Shown here: one piece after another, positions 1-7,471 of the stretch
How the letters are laid out: the number at the start of each line of letters is the position of its first letter
Position numbering within the stretch: the stretch's first letter is position 1
From: Alteromonas_F sp964429915
Lineage (GTDB): Bacteria; Pseudomonadota; Gammaproteobacteria; Enterobacterales; Alteromonadaceae
DNA: 64,000 nt
NCBI GenBank assembly: GCA_964429915.1
Contig: CAYSDZ010000010.1
Coordinates: 1-64,000 of the forward strand
Direction of reading: 5' to 3'
Notes under the pieces: generated by a model
What the model was told of the DNA's origin: nothing
Seen by the model: only the letters and a program-made list of their open reading frames with translations
Database searches by the model: none
Translations under genes and position numbers: made by a program

Positions 1-169
1 AACGAAAACTCACGATAATCTTTTGTCGACAGTTTCGTCGGAACTTCAATTGATTACCGATATCGCAAATTCCAGTGCACAAAACACGCGCGAATCAAAC
101 GCGATGACAGAAAAAATAGCAGAAGAAATGGACGTACTGAAGACAGCCGTCCAGCAATTTCATCTTTAA
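1..169 (+). CDS. Methyl-accepting chemotaxis protein, C-terminal end (partial)
   Basis: An open frame enters from the left edge in frame 2 and stops at 167-169. The 55 visible residues are a heptad-like helix followed by the ending LKTAVQQFHL. This resembles the last helix of the cytoplasmic signalling domain of chemoreceptors, which often ends in LxxxVxxF plus a hydrophobic residue. Sensor and membrane segments lie outside the window, so the ligand cannot be guessed. Its stop codon overlaps the stop codon of the convergent flavodoxin gene in the bases TTAA, leaving no intergenic DNA. The family call rests only on this short tail. Confidence 0.6.
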   Translation, partial: TKTHDNLLSTVSSELQLITDIANSSAQNTRESNAMTEKIAEEMDVLKTAVQQFHL

Positions 170-690
170 CCTAATTCAGCCAAACACAATTCTTCATGAA
201 TTTGCTTGCACCATTGTTTCACTCGCGATTCAGTTAATTCTGGTTGACGATCTTCGTCAATGCCCAAGCCAACGAAATGTTCGTCATCAGCCATGCCTTT
301 AGAGGCTTCAAAGTCGTAACCTTCTGATGACCATTTGCCCACTAAAATCGCTCCTTTTGCTTCTACAATATCTCTTACCATACCCATAGCATCAAGAAAG
401 TATTCAGCATAATCTTCTTGGTCACCGCAACCAAAAATAGCCACAAGCTTGTCAGTAAAATCGATGTCTTCTAGGTCGGGAAAGAAATCATCCCAGTCAC
501 ACTGCGCTTCACCGTAGTACCAAGTAGGAATACCAAACATTAACAAGTCATATTCAGCGATTTCTTCTTTGGTGCTTTTCGCAATATCTCGAACATCGAT
601 GAGTTGTTTGCCCAACTCTTTCTGTATCATTTTAGCAACATGCTCTGTGTTACCAGTGTCACTACCAAAAAAAAGACCAACACTTGCCAT
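166..690 (-). CDS. fldA: Flavodoxin FldA
   Basis: Long-chain flavodoxin of 174 residues (E. coli FldA has 176), a soluble FMN electron carrier for reductive enzymes in the cytoplasm. The FMN-phosphate loop GSDTGNTE lies at about residues 9-16. The aromatic TWYYGE loop (about 56-61) and the loop GCGDQEDYAEYF (about 87-98) supply the residues that sandwich the isoalloxazine ring. The ATG start has an AGAGG ribosome site upstream. It is followed in the same direction from upstream by a small DUF2788 gene and ybfF, so the three may be co-transcribed. Confidence 0.95.
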   Translation of the reverse strand: MASVGLFFGSDTGNTEHVAKMIQKELGKQLIDVRDIAKSTKEEIAEYDLLMFGIPTWYYGEAQCDWDDFFPDLEDIDFTDKLVAIFGCGDQEDYAEYFLDAMGMVRDIVEAKGAILVGKWSSEGYDFEASKGMADDEHFVGLGIDEDRQPELTESRVKQWCKQIHEELCLAELG

Positions 691-717
691 TTATACATTA
701 CCTCTAACGCTTTAAAT

Positions 718-939
718 TTAACCAACGCTACTTGATTGAAGAATAATTTGAATGATCCCTTTCGCCACGAACCCTAATGCGCCCAACATTAATACGCCGT
801 AAGTAACAAATCGGCCTATTTTGGGGACGTTGTTTTTCTTTAATACGTCGTGAATTGCATAGCCCATTAATATGAATAGACCCACAAGGCCTACGTTCAA
901 CATAATGGATTCTATAAGTTCATAGTGTTCTGCTAGCAT
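718..939 (-). CDS. DUF2788 small inner-membrane protein
   Basis: A 73-residue protein with two hydrophobic segments (about residues 13-32 and 46-66) around a short basic loop KKNNVPKIGR. Size, topology and position beside fldA match the uncharacterised DUF2788 family of marine gammaproteobacteria. No catalytic motif is visible. It lies 27 bases upstream of flavodoxin on the same strand, so co-transcription is likely. The function is unknown. Confidence 0.8.
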   Translation of the reverse strand: MLAEHYELIESIMLNVGLVGLFILMGYAIHDVLKKNNVPKIGRFVTYGVLMLGALGFVAKGIIQIILQSSSVG

Positions 940-1025
940 CCGAAATCAATACGATTAAAATTTTGCGGAATGGTACCACAAAATTTAGACGTTTTATCCC
1001 TTTGAGCTTAGTTATAGCGATCAAC

Positions 1026-1802
1026 TTATGCCGACTGGGTGTTGAGCATTCTTAACACTAGACGATTAAATACCTCGGGTTTTTCGGCATGAAGCCAATG
1101 TCCGGTATTTGAGATGACTTTAAAGCTAGCATTTGGAAAGTGATTTAAAATGGCTGCTTGATGAGTTGGCTCGATATAGTCAGACTGTTCGCCTTTGATA
1201 AAAAGGACAGGCCCATTAAAAAGCTGATGACGGTAAGGCCAGTCAATGATATTGGAATAGCTTTGCTTTAGCCCAGTAAGATTAAACTGCCATTTCCAAG
1301 CGTCGCTTTTTCGTTTAAAACTTTTAAGTAAAAATTGCCCAACCCCAGGTTCGTTGAGCATAGTATTCATAATTTCTACTGCTTGTTTTCTGTCGCTTAC
1401 TTTGGCACGCTCTACGGCTTCAAGCGCATTGAAAACTGCATCGTGTCTGGGTGGGTAGGCAACAGGAGCAATATCCGCAACAACGACTTTTTTTATATCG
1501 TCAGGACGACTGAGCGCCATTGCCATTGCTACTTTTCCACCCAACGAATGTCCAACAATAGAGCAAGGGATAAAATTTTGTTGCGCTAATAAAGCGTAAA
1601 TATCATCGATTACCGTATCGAACTGCCAGTGTTTAACATGGCTTGATTGACCATGATCAGGTAAATCAATAGTCATTACATTGAATTGCGGCAGCAATGT
1701 TTTTTTTAGGTTATTTAAATTGTTTTTGTCGCCAAATAAGCCGTGGATAAGCAGTACTTTTTCACTGGCAGTGTCATGGTAGTTCAGTTCGTAATTAATC
1801 AT
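1026..1802 (-). CDS. ybfF: Alpha/beta-fold esterase YbfF
   Basis: A 258-residue alpha/beta hydrolase. The oxyanion HG motif is at residues 20-21, the nucleophile elbow GHSLGG at 84-89 places the catalytic serine at 86, and the C-terminal NTGHWLHAEKP carries the catalytic histidine. YbfF enzymes hydrolyse short acyl esters, including acyl-CoA-like substrates, in the cytoplasm; the physiological substrate is not settled. It precedes the DUF2788 and fldA genes on the same strand, an arrangement shared with related marine genera. There is no signal peptide. Confidence 0.88.
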   Translation of the reverse strand: MINYELNYHDTASEKVLLIHGLFGDKNNLNNLKKTLLPQFNVMTIDLPDHGQSSHVKHWQFDTVIDDIYALLAQQNFIPCSIVGHSLGGKVAMAMALSRPDDIKKVVVADIAPVAYPPRHDAVFNALEAVERAKVSDRKQAVEIMNTMLNEPGVGQFLLKSFKRKSDAWKWQFNLTGLKQSYSNIIDWPYRHQLFNGPVLFIKGEQSDYIEPTHQAAILNHFPNASFKVISNTGHWLHAEKPEVFNRLVLRMLNTQSA

Positions 1803-1838
1803 AAAACAACACGGTTACAGCAGAATAAAAAGAGGGTA

Positions 1839-1859
1839 GCACTACTTATAGCGTAGTGC
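1839..1859 (-). terminator. Small hairpin, possible terminator
   Basis: A perfect 7-bp stem, GCACTAC paired with GTAGTGC, with a 7-base loop between the CBM48 gene and ybfF. No clean T-run follows on either strand, so it may be a weak terminator or processing hairpin. Confidence 0.3.
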
Positions 1860-1924
1860 ATTTATTACGATGCAGATAACGACTCACGAATTGTTTTGGT
1901 AAAACGTACCTTGTTAGAGCTGAA

Positions 1925-2233
1925 TTAGAGACTCACAACTGAATTGTCTTCGCCTGGGTTTCCGTTTGGCAAGTAGGCATCCGCTTGCCAGTCGTTCTCC
2001 CATTCGGATTCATTTTTCAAATATCTGAATTGATAATTAGCACCCACGTCTAGATTGACCGTTTGTGTAAAATCGCCATTTTTTAATTTCTTCATTGGCA
2101 TTACCGCTGTGTCCCAATCATTAAAATCGCCAACCAGTTTAACGGATTCAGCGTCCTGCGCTTCTTCGGCAGATAGACGAAAAGTGACTTTACAAACAGG
2201 TTTAGATTTTAAAAAAGACTTTTTGATACTCAT
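1925..2233 (-). CDS. Stand-alone CBM48/isoamylase-N domain protein
   Basis: A 102-residue protein that is almost entirely one early-set Ig-like domain. The segment VKLVGDFNDWD followed by MKKLKNGDFTQTVNL and YQFRYL is the signature of the CBM48 glycogen-binding module found at the N-terminus of branching and debranching enzymes and in AMPK beta. No catalytic domain is attached and no glycogen gene is adjacent. It may bind alpha-glucans or act as a small regulatory subunit; neither is shown here. It has its own ATG and lies apart from its neighbours. Confidence 0.8.
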   Translation of the reverse strand: MSIKKSFLKSKPVCKVTFRLSAEEAQDAESVKLVGDFNDWDTAVMPMKKLKNGDFTQTVNLDVGANYQFRYLKNESEWENDWQADAYLPNGNPGEDNSVVSL

Positions 2234-2323
2234 GCGTCGTTGCTCTTTAGATTGAGAAAATATCTATGCATACAACATTATGCTTATAAAATAATCAGAT
2301 CAAGGTTTTTATTATTTACATAT

Positions 2324-2353
2324 AAAAATACCGCCTGTTATAGCGGTATTTTT
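2324..2353 (-). terminator. Rho-independent terminator after the aminotransferase gene
   Basis: An 11-bp perfect stem, AAAAATACCGC paired with GCGGTATTTTT, with an 8-base loop. On the minus strand the stem runs into T residues. It lies directly after the stop of the minus-strand aminotransferase gene and can also act on the plus strand. Confidence 0.8.
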
Positions 2354-2375
2354 GAGCACTAACGAAACGGGCAGT

Positions 2376-3566
2376 TTAAAGCACAGAAACTAGCGCTTTT
2401 GCAAGAGGTTCGACATTTTGTAAATTGATTCCTGCGATGTTGACTCGGCTGGAATCAACGAAGTAAACACTGTACTTCTCTCGCACTTCACGCACCTGTT
2501 CAGGTGAAATACACAAGTAAGAAAACATCCCTTTTTGTTGTTCAACAAAACTAAAATCGCGGTTTGCACCTTGTTCGTGCAAATTCTTAACTAATAGTTG
2601 CCTTAGTGTTTTCATGCGATCGCGCATTTCGGTCACTTCTGTTTTCCATTGTGACGTTAACTCGTCATCGCTTAAAATAATATTGACTAACTGACCACCG
2701 TAGCTTGGCGGCATTGAATAGATCCCTCGCGCAACGGACTGAATTTGAGATTGAACAATTTTCTTTTCGCTGCTGCTTTCACAAACAACTGCAGCTAGGC
2801 CAACACGTTCTCTATAAAGGCCAAAGTTTTTACTACATGATGCTGCTATGATTACTTCTGGTAGGTTATTAACTAACAGTCGAAGGCCAAAGGCATCATC
2901 TTCTAAGCTGTCACCGAACCCTAAATAGGCTAGGTCGACAAAGGGAATAAATCCGGTTTGTTGCGCTGTCTCTAACACCACCTGCCATTGTTCTTTACTT
3001 AAATCTGCACCTGTGGGGTTGTGGCAGCATCCATGTAACAAAACAATGTCGCCTTTTTTAACTAATTTGAGCGTGTCTATCATCGCATCGAATGTAATAG
3101 ATGCATTAGCTTTATCAAAATAGGGATATTTTTCTAATGCTAGACCGGCGTCGCCGATCAAGGGAATATGATTTGCCCAAGTGGGGTCGCTGACCCACAC
3201 TGTGGTATCGGGAGTGGCGCGTTTAATCAACTCTGCCAGTACACGCAATGCTCCACAACCTCCGGGCGACTGTACCGCAGCCACACGATCTGCCATAACA
3301 ACACTACTGTCTTTGCCTAACATCAGTGCAAGCATATGGTCGATATAGCCCTGTACACCTTGCGGAGTGATATAGGTTTTAGACGTTTCTTGTTCCAACC
3401 ATTTCGTTTGGGCATTTGCCACTGCTTGCATAATGGGCGTATTCCCTTTCTCATCTTTATAAACGCCTACGCCTAAATCAATTTTATTCGGATTGTTATC
3501 TTCACGAAATGCAGCAGATAAACCAAGGATAGGGTCGGGAGCAAGAGCGGGTAATACGTTAAACAC
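2376..3566 (-). CDS. Aspartate/aromatic amino acid aminotransferase (AspC/TyrB family)
   Basis: A 396-residue class I PLP aminotransferase with the length of E. coli AspC and TyrB. It would transfer amino groups between aspartate, tyrosine or phenylalanine and 2-oxoglutarate. The PLP lysine is about K246 in SCSKNFGLYRERVG. HNPTG near 182-186 and the aspartate in FVDLAY (about 211) hold the cofactor ring, and a C-terminal SRVNIAG supplies the substrate-carboxylate arginine. The start is GTG, chosen because AAGGAA lies 8 bases upstream. The sequence mixes AspC and TyrB features, so the preferred substrate is left open. A clear terminator follows. Confidence 0.9.
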   Translation of the reverse strand: MFNVLPALAPDPILGLSAAFREDNNPNKIDLGVGVYKDEKGNTPIMQAVANAQTKWLEQETSKTYITPQGVQGYIDHMLALMLGKDSSVVMADRVAAVQSPGGCGALRVLAELIKRATPDTTVWVSDPTWANHIPLIGDAGLALEKYPYFDKANASITFDAMIDTLKLVKKGDIVLLHGCCHNPTGADLSKEQWQVVLETAQQTGFIPFVDLAYLGFGDSLEDDAFGLRLLVNNLPEVIIAASCSKNFGLYRERVGLAAVVCESSSEKKIVQSQIQSVARGIYSMPPSYGGQLVNIILSDDELTSQWKTEVTEMRDRMKTLRQLLVKNLHEQGANRDFSFVEQQKGMFSYLCISPEQVREVREKYSVYFVDSSRVNIAGINLQNVEPLAKALVSVL

Positions 3567-3660
3567 AATAAGTATTCCTTAAAAATAGAAGCATGGTTGG
3601 TAGATAAAACACGCGCATTATGCCATTGAGTTGTCAAAATACAAAGCAAAACAAAGTGGG

Positions 3661-4428
3661 TTATAGTAAATTTTTATCTATTTTAAATTCATAATTATTC
3701 GAATTGATGCACTCACCAGATGAATTGAAATTTCGTTCATGCCAAAAAGCTTGATCCGTGTTTGATACAAGTAGCAACGTTGATGTTCGAGTGCCGTAAT
3801 TGTCCATAATAATAAAAGCGGAAGATAGCTTTTTCTCCCAATCTATCGGTGCACCTGTAACCGGTAATTGTTCGTCTGGTGCTTTTACATCATCGCGTAA
3901 AATTTTAAAAAGATTCTCTGTATCTATCTGGGAAGAGGATTGGCAATAATGCGATAAGGCTTGCATTCCTTTTGTTGTTTTCGGCCACGGAGAATTTAAA
4001 GCGGCATTTGACAAGCCATATACGCCCTTATTTAGCGGCGTATGGGTATCGTCGAAATTGTTATAAACCTTTAAATCACCAATTTCCCCGTGAAGTAAGT
4101 TATAGCCATTGTAAAGTTCTCTTGTGCTACGTAAATCTGATTCATCAATGCCAGTTTGCAAGGCTCTTAGCACTAATTCTCCACGACTTTTGGCATGGTC
4201 TTTTATACGTTGAGGGTTGCGAATGTTGGTTAATGCAGCAAATCGCCCCTGTTTCGACACACCCATCCAAGTTCCACCAGCGCGTAAATCTTTTCCTGCT
4301 AAAAGAGAAGGGTTGTCTTCCCACCACTGACTAAATTGTGTTGGCCTGTCGTGATATTCGTCTCGATTTGCGGCAATAATTAACGGAAAATCGGGGTGTT
4401 GCTCGACTGCAATAAATAAAATACACAT
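3661..4428 (-). CDS. NRDE (TANGO2-like) family protein
   Basis: A 255-residue protein starting MCIL, with the defining NRDE tetrad at residues 21-24 (AANRDEYHDRPT) and the GGTWMGV and FAALTN(I)R motifs near 50-70. The exposed Cys2 suggests an Ntn-hydrolase-like fold. Eukaryotic TANGO2 is linked to Golgi organisation and haem or lipid handling; the bacterial role is not established. It is divergent from the PLP lyase gene at 4516 with an 87-base shared upstream region, and stands apart from the aminotransferase gene that follows. Confidence 0.85.
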   Translation of the reverse strand: MCILFIAVEQHPDFPLIIAANRDEYHDRPTQFSQWWEDNPSLLAGKDLRAGGTWMGVSKQGRFAALTNIRNPQRIKDHAKSRGELVLRALQTGIDESDLRSTRELYNGYNLLHGEIGDLKVYNNFDDTHTPLNKGVYGLSNAALNSPWPKTTKGMQALSHYCQSSSQIDTENLFKILRDDVKAPDEQLPVTGAPIDWEKKLSSAFIIMDNYGTRTSTLLLVSNTDQAFWHERNFNSSGECINSNNYEFKIDKNLL

Positions 4429-4515
4429 AACAACAAAAACTTGGCAAATTTTGCGAGAAGGTAACAGTTGCTGATGTATAATTCAAAAAATTAATGTTTG
4501 TAAAAAGAGAATATT

Positions 4516-5763
4516 GTGTCGCGTAAAGGTTTTTCGACTCAACGGGTGCATTCAGATGCGTTGCTCAACAAACCGGCTCATGGAGCCGCACACGAACCGA
4601 TTTCCACGTCAGTTTTATTTAACTTTGACAATGCGCAAGATATTGTCGACGTTTTTCAAGGGAAAAAAGTTGGACATGTTTATTCGCGTTCGTCCTCGGG
4701 TTCGTTGAATGCATTACAGGCTATGCTTAACGACATGGAAGGCGGTGAGGGAGCCGTTTGTTTTGCAACAGGCATGGCGGCGATCAGTTCAACCATTCTG
4801 GCTTTGTTTCGAAATGGTGATCATCTCATCGTTAGTCGCTATTTGTTCGGCAATACACGTAGTTTTTTTAAAACGCTCTCAGGCTTGGGTATCGAGGTTA
4901 GCTTTGTTGATGTGACTGATGTTAAGCACGTAAATGCGGCATTAACATCACGCACTAAAGGGGTTTTTACAGAAACGCTGGCGAACCCAGTAACGCAAGT
5001 TGCTGATTTAGAGGGTATCAACAAGCTTTGTAAAGATAATCAATTGCTGTTTATGGTAGACAGTACTATGACACCATGTCCTTTGTTCAATGCGAAAGAG
5101 AGTGGGGCTTCACTGCTATTTAATTCGTTGACGAAATATATCGGTGGTCATGGCAATGCTTTAGGTGGAGTAGTGGTGGATTGCGGTAATACAGACTGGA
5201 CAAGTTTCAGTAATATTGTAGACCGCTATAAAGGAGCAGACAGCAAGCAGTGGGGGCTGACACAAATTAAAAAATTAGGCCTTCGCGATCTTGGTGCAAC
5301 CCTATCGCCTCATTATGCACATGCGTTGTCAATGGGCTTGGAAACGTTAAAAATGCGGATGGAAACAAATTGTATAAATGCATTGCGTTTAGCTACTTTT
5401 TTGAACGGGCATCCCGCTGTAAATAGAGTGCATTATCCTGGTCTGCCTCATCACCCCCAGCATCAGCGAGCGGCAAGGTATTTCTCCTTGTTCGGCGCAA
5501 TCTTAAGTTTTGATCTTGTTGATGGAGTGAGTGAAATAGACGTACTTAACAATTTAGATTTGGTTTTGTGTGCAACACACTTGGGTGATAATCGAACGTT
5601 AGCTCTTCCTGTTGCTGGAACTATTTTTTATGAAGATACTGCTCAAGAAAGGCAGTCGATGGGTATTTCTGATTCAATGATTCGTATCAGCGTGGGCATT
5701 GAAGACAGCGACGATATTATCGCCGACTTTGAACAGAGTTTAGAAAAAGTCTTAAAAAAATAA
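4516..5763 (+). CDS. Cys/Met metabolism PLP-dependent enzyme (cystathionine gamma-synthase/lyase family)
   Basis: A 415-residue fold-type I PLP enzyme of the trans-sulfuration family. The motif VYSRSSSGS (about 55-63) supplies the tyrosine and arginine that bind the phosphate of the neighbouring subunit's PLP. ATGMAAI (about 84-90) and DSTMT are cofactor contacts, and SLTKYIGGHG (about 205-213) carries the Schiff-base lysine near 207. The family includes gamma-synthases, gamma-lyases and sulfhydrylases, and the sequence does not separate them. The start is GTG at 4516 behind AAAGAGA. A strong terminator follows, so it is probably monocistronic. Confidence 0.88.
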   Translation: MSRKGFSTQRVHSDALLNKPAHGAAHEPISTSVLFNFDNAQDIVDVFQGKKVGHVYSRSSSGSLNALQAMLNDMEGGEGAVCFATGMAAISSTILALFRNGDHLIVSRYLFGNTRSFFKTLSGLGIEVSFVDVTDVKHVNAALTSRTKGVFTETLANPVTQVADLEGINKLCKDNQLLFMVDSTMTPCPLFNAKESGASLLFNSLTKYIGGHGNALGGVVVDCGNTDWTSFSNIVDRYKGADSKQWGLTQIKKLGLRDLGATLSPHYAHALSMGLETLKMRMETNCINALRLATFLNGHPAVNRVHYPGLPHHPQHQRAARYFSLFGAILSFDLVDGVSEIDVLNNLDLVLCATHLGDNRTLALPVAGTIFYEDTAQERQSMGISDSMIRISVGIEDSDDIIADFEQSLEKVLKK

Positions 5764-5857
5764 TTTTTTTGAACCTTTTGCTAAGGTGAAGGACTAATAC
5801 AGTACAAAGAATAATTAAATTTATTCTTTCGTGTGTTCCAAGTTGAGTGTGTATGTT

Positions 5858-5886
5858 AGCCCTACTTTTTTAAGTAGGGCTTTTTT
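5858..5886 (+). terminator. Rho-independent terminator of the PLP lyase gene
   Basis: A perfect 9-bp stem, AGCCCTACT paired with AGTAGGGCT, with a 6-base T/A loop, then a run of T on the plus strand. It lies between two convergent genes. Confidence 0.9.
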
Positions 5887-5898
5887 ATGATTTCGTTT

Positions 5899-6513
5899 TT
5901 ATTGTCTAGTAGAAGACTGCTGAGTGTTGTGTAAGGCCCAAATCAACGAAATACAGTAAGCTACAAATCCAGCAATAACGCCGTACAGATGCGCGTCTAT
6001 TGCAACTACGGCATTAATTTTTTCGCCCAATTCGACGCTAGGCCCTTTAATTTGCTCTTGCATTATTTTTATCAGAGTGCCCGCTATCATAAGATAGCCG
6101 GTTTTATAGCCTTGCTTAACATCGTCGCACGCGCCGAAAATAAATAGGCCATGGAGTAATCCAGATAACCCTACATACCGTTGAAGTTCCGGACTAAAAA
6201 AAGTGATACCCGTCGAAATAATTAAACTTGTGAAGCAAAACAAACAAAAAAAGTTAATGGAATAATACTTTTCTCCGTGCAATGCCCAGATTAATGCTAA
6301 ACCTGCTAGGTTTAGCCCAAGGTGATACCCGTTGGTGTGTGCAATGTGCGCGGAGATAAAGCGCCAAAATTGTGCTGAATGAATGGCTTGACGATCATAT
6401 TCGAGAAACTGGCCTATTTGAGTATCGAAAAAGAAAGAAAAGGCACAAATAACGGTGAGTGTGATGAAGGGTAAAAGATGCCTCCAAGAAAGGGGTAAAT
6501 TCAATGCGTTCAA
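5899..6513 (-). CDS. rrtA: Rhombosortase (rhomboid-family intramembrane protease)
   Basis: A 204-residue polytopic membrane protein of the rhomboid superfamily. HLGLNLAG (64-71) is the conserved helix-2 histidine and asparagine, GLSGLLHG (115-122) places the catalytic serine at 117, and AIDAHLYG (171-178) the catalytic histidine at 175. The short form and the GLSG and AHLxG motifs fit rhombosortases, which cut proteins carrying a GlyGly-CTERM sorting tail at the inner membrane. The start appears to be TTG at 6513, because an in-frame stop lies just upstream and no ATG follows soon. No GlyGly-CTERM substrate is encoded in this window. Confidence 0.82.
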   Translation of the reverse strand: MNALNLPLSWRHLLPFITLTVICAFSFFFDTQIGQFLEYDRQAIHSAQFWRFISAHIAHTNGYHLGLNLAGLALIWALHGEKYYSINFFCLFCFTSLIISTGITFFSPELQRYVGLSGLLHGLFIFGACDDVKQGYKTGYLMIAGTLIKIMQEQIKGPSVELGEKINAVVAIDAHLYGVIAGFVAYCISLIWALHNTQQSSTRQ

Positions 6514-6656
6514 TATTAACCGAGCTATTCAGACTAACAGCCTCATAAACTACCTAAAAAGTTAAGAAAGATAAACCATTACATAATTTGGCTTGATGCG
6601 CCTTGGATTATCGTTAATATAGGAAAAGTTCAATAAAATAAAAGGTCTAATGAGCC

Positions 6657-7418
6657 GTGGATGTTCAAGTTGAAACAAAAAACGGGATCAAGGTTATTTC
6701 ATTTAATCGACCAGATAAAAAAAATGCGCTTGTTCCTAATATGTATTTGTTAGCCGCTGACGCTATTCGGTCGGCAAGTGATGATTTCAATTGCCACGTT
6801 ATTGTTCTCAGGGGAAATGGTAATGATTTTACTGCTGGCAACGATATTAGTGAATTTGCATCAGCCAATGACGAAACAATCGCCAATACTGTGAGCTTTA
6901 TGCGGGCTTTGTTGCAATGTCCTTTACCTGTGGTTGCAGAAGTAAAAGGGAATGCTATCGGAATTGGTACAACGCTGTTATTACATTGCGATTTCGTTGT
7001 ATCTGCATCAAATAGTAAATTTATGATGCCATTTATTAATCTTGGCTTATTACCCGAATACGCTTCTAGTTACCTGTTACCTCGTACTTCAGGCCATATC
7101 AATGCCGCTAAATGGTTAATGCTAGGCAATGCGTTCGATGCTCACGAAGCATACCGACGTAATCTTATTACTTATGTATGCGAACCTGAAGAGTTAGAAG
7201 AGGGGGTGCGTGAAGTGTGTAATCAATTAATTAACAAACCACGCAATGCTTTAATTCAAACCAAAACATTGCTTAAGACTAATCTAAATGCTGTGTCAGA
7301 GCACATTGATAAAGAACTGGCGCTGTTTGCTAAGGCTTTACACAGTGAAGCGGCAAAAGAAGCGTTTGATGCTTTTTTGAATAAAAGGCCGATCAATAAG
7401 CGCGTTTTTCTAAAATAA
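6657..7418 (+). CDS. Enoyl-CoA hydratase/isomerase family protein (crotonase fold)
   Basis: A 253-residue crotonase-fold enzyme acting on acyl-CoA thioesters. The two oxyanion-hole segments are DFTAGNDI (about 57-64) and GNAIGIGTTLL (about 98-108). LGLLPEYASSYLLPR (about 129-143) resembles PaaG-type isomerases more than classic FadB hydratases, so it could be a hydratase or a 2,3-isomerase. The start is GTG at 6657; the overlapping ATG at 6650 runs into a stop within eight codons. It is followed 53 bases later by ggt on the same strand without an obvious terminator. Confidence 0.85.
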   Translation: MDVQVETKNGIKVISFNRPDKKNALVPNMYLLAADAIRSASDDFNCHVIVLRGNGNDFTAGNDISEFASANDETIANTVSFMRALLQCPLPVVAEVKGNAIGIGTTLLLHCDFVVSASNSKFMMPFINLGLLPEYASSYLLPRTSGHINAAKWLMLGNAFDAHEAYRRNLITYVCEPEELEEGVREVCNQLINKPRNALIQTKTLLKTNLNAVSEHIDKELALFAKALHSEAAKEAFDAFLNKRPINKRVFLK

Positions 7419-7471
7419 CGCGCATTTTCGTCATCAAACCAGTTCTACAATCAAACCAACGCGAGGGAGTA

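Noticed and set aside
3972..4334. A 120-codon open frame on the plus strand
   Set aside because: Wholly antisense to the NRDE gene, no ribosome site, and the peptide is rich in Cys, His and Arg as expected from a reversed frame.
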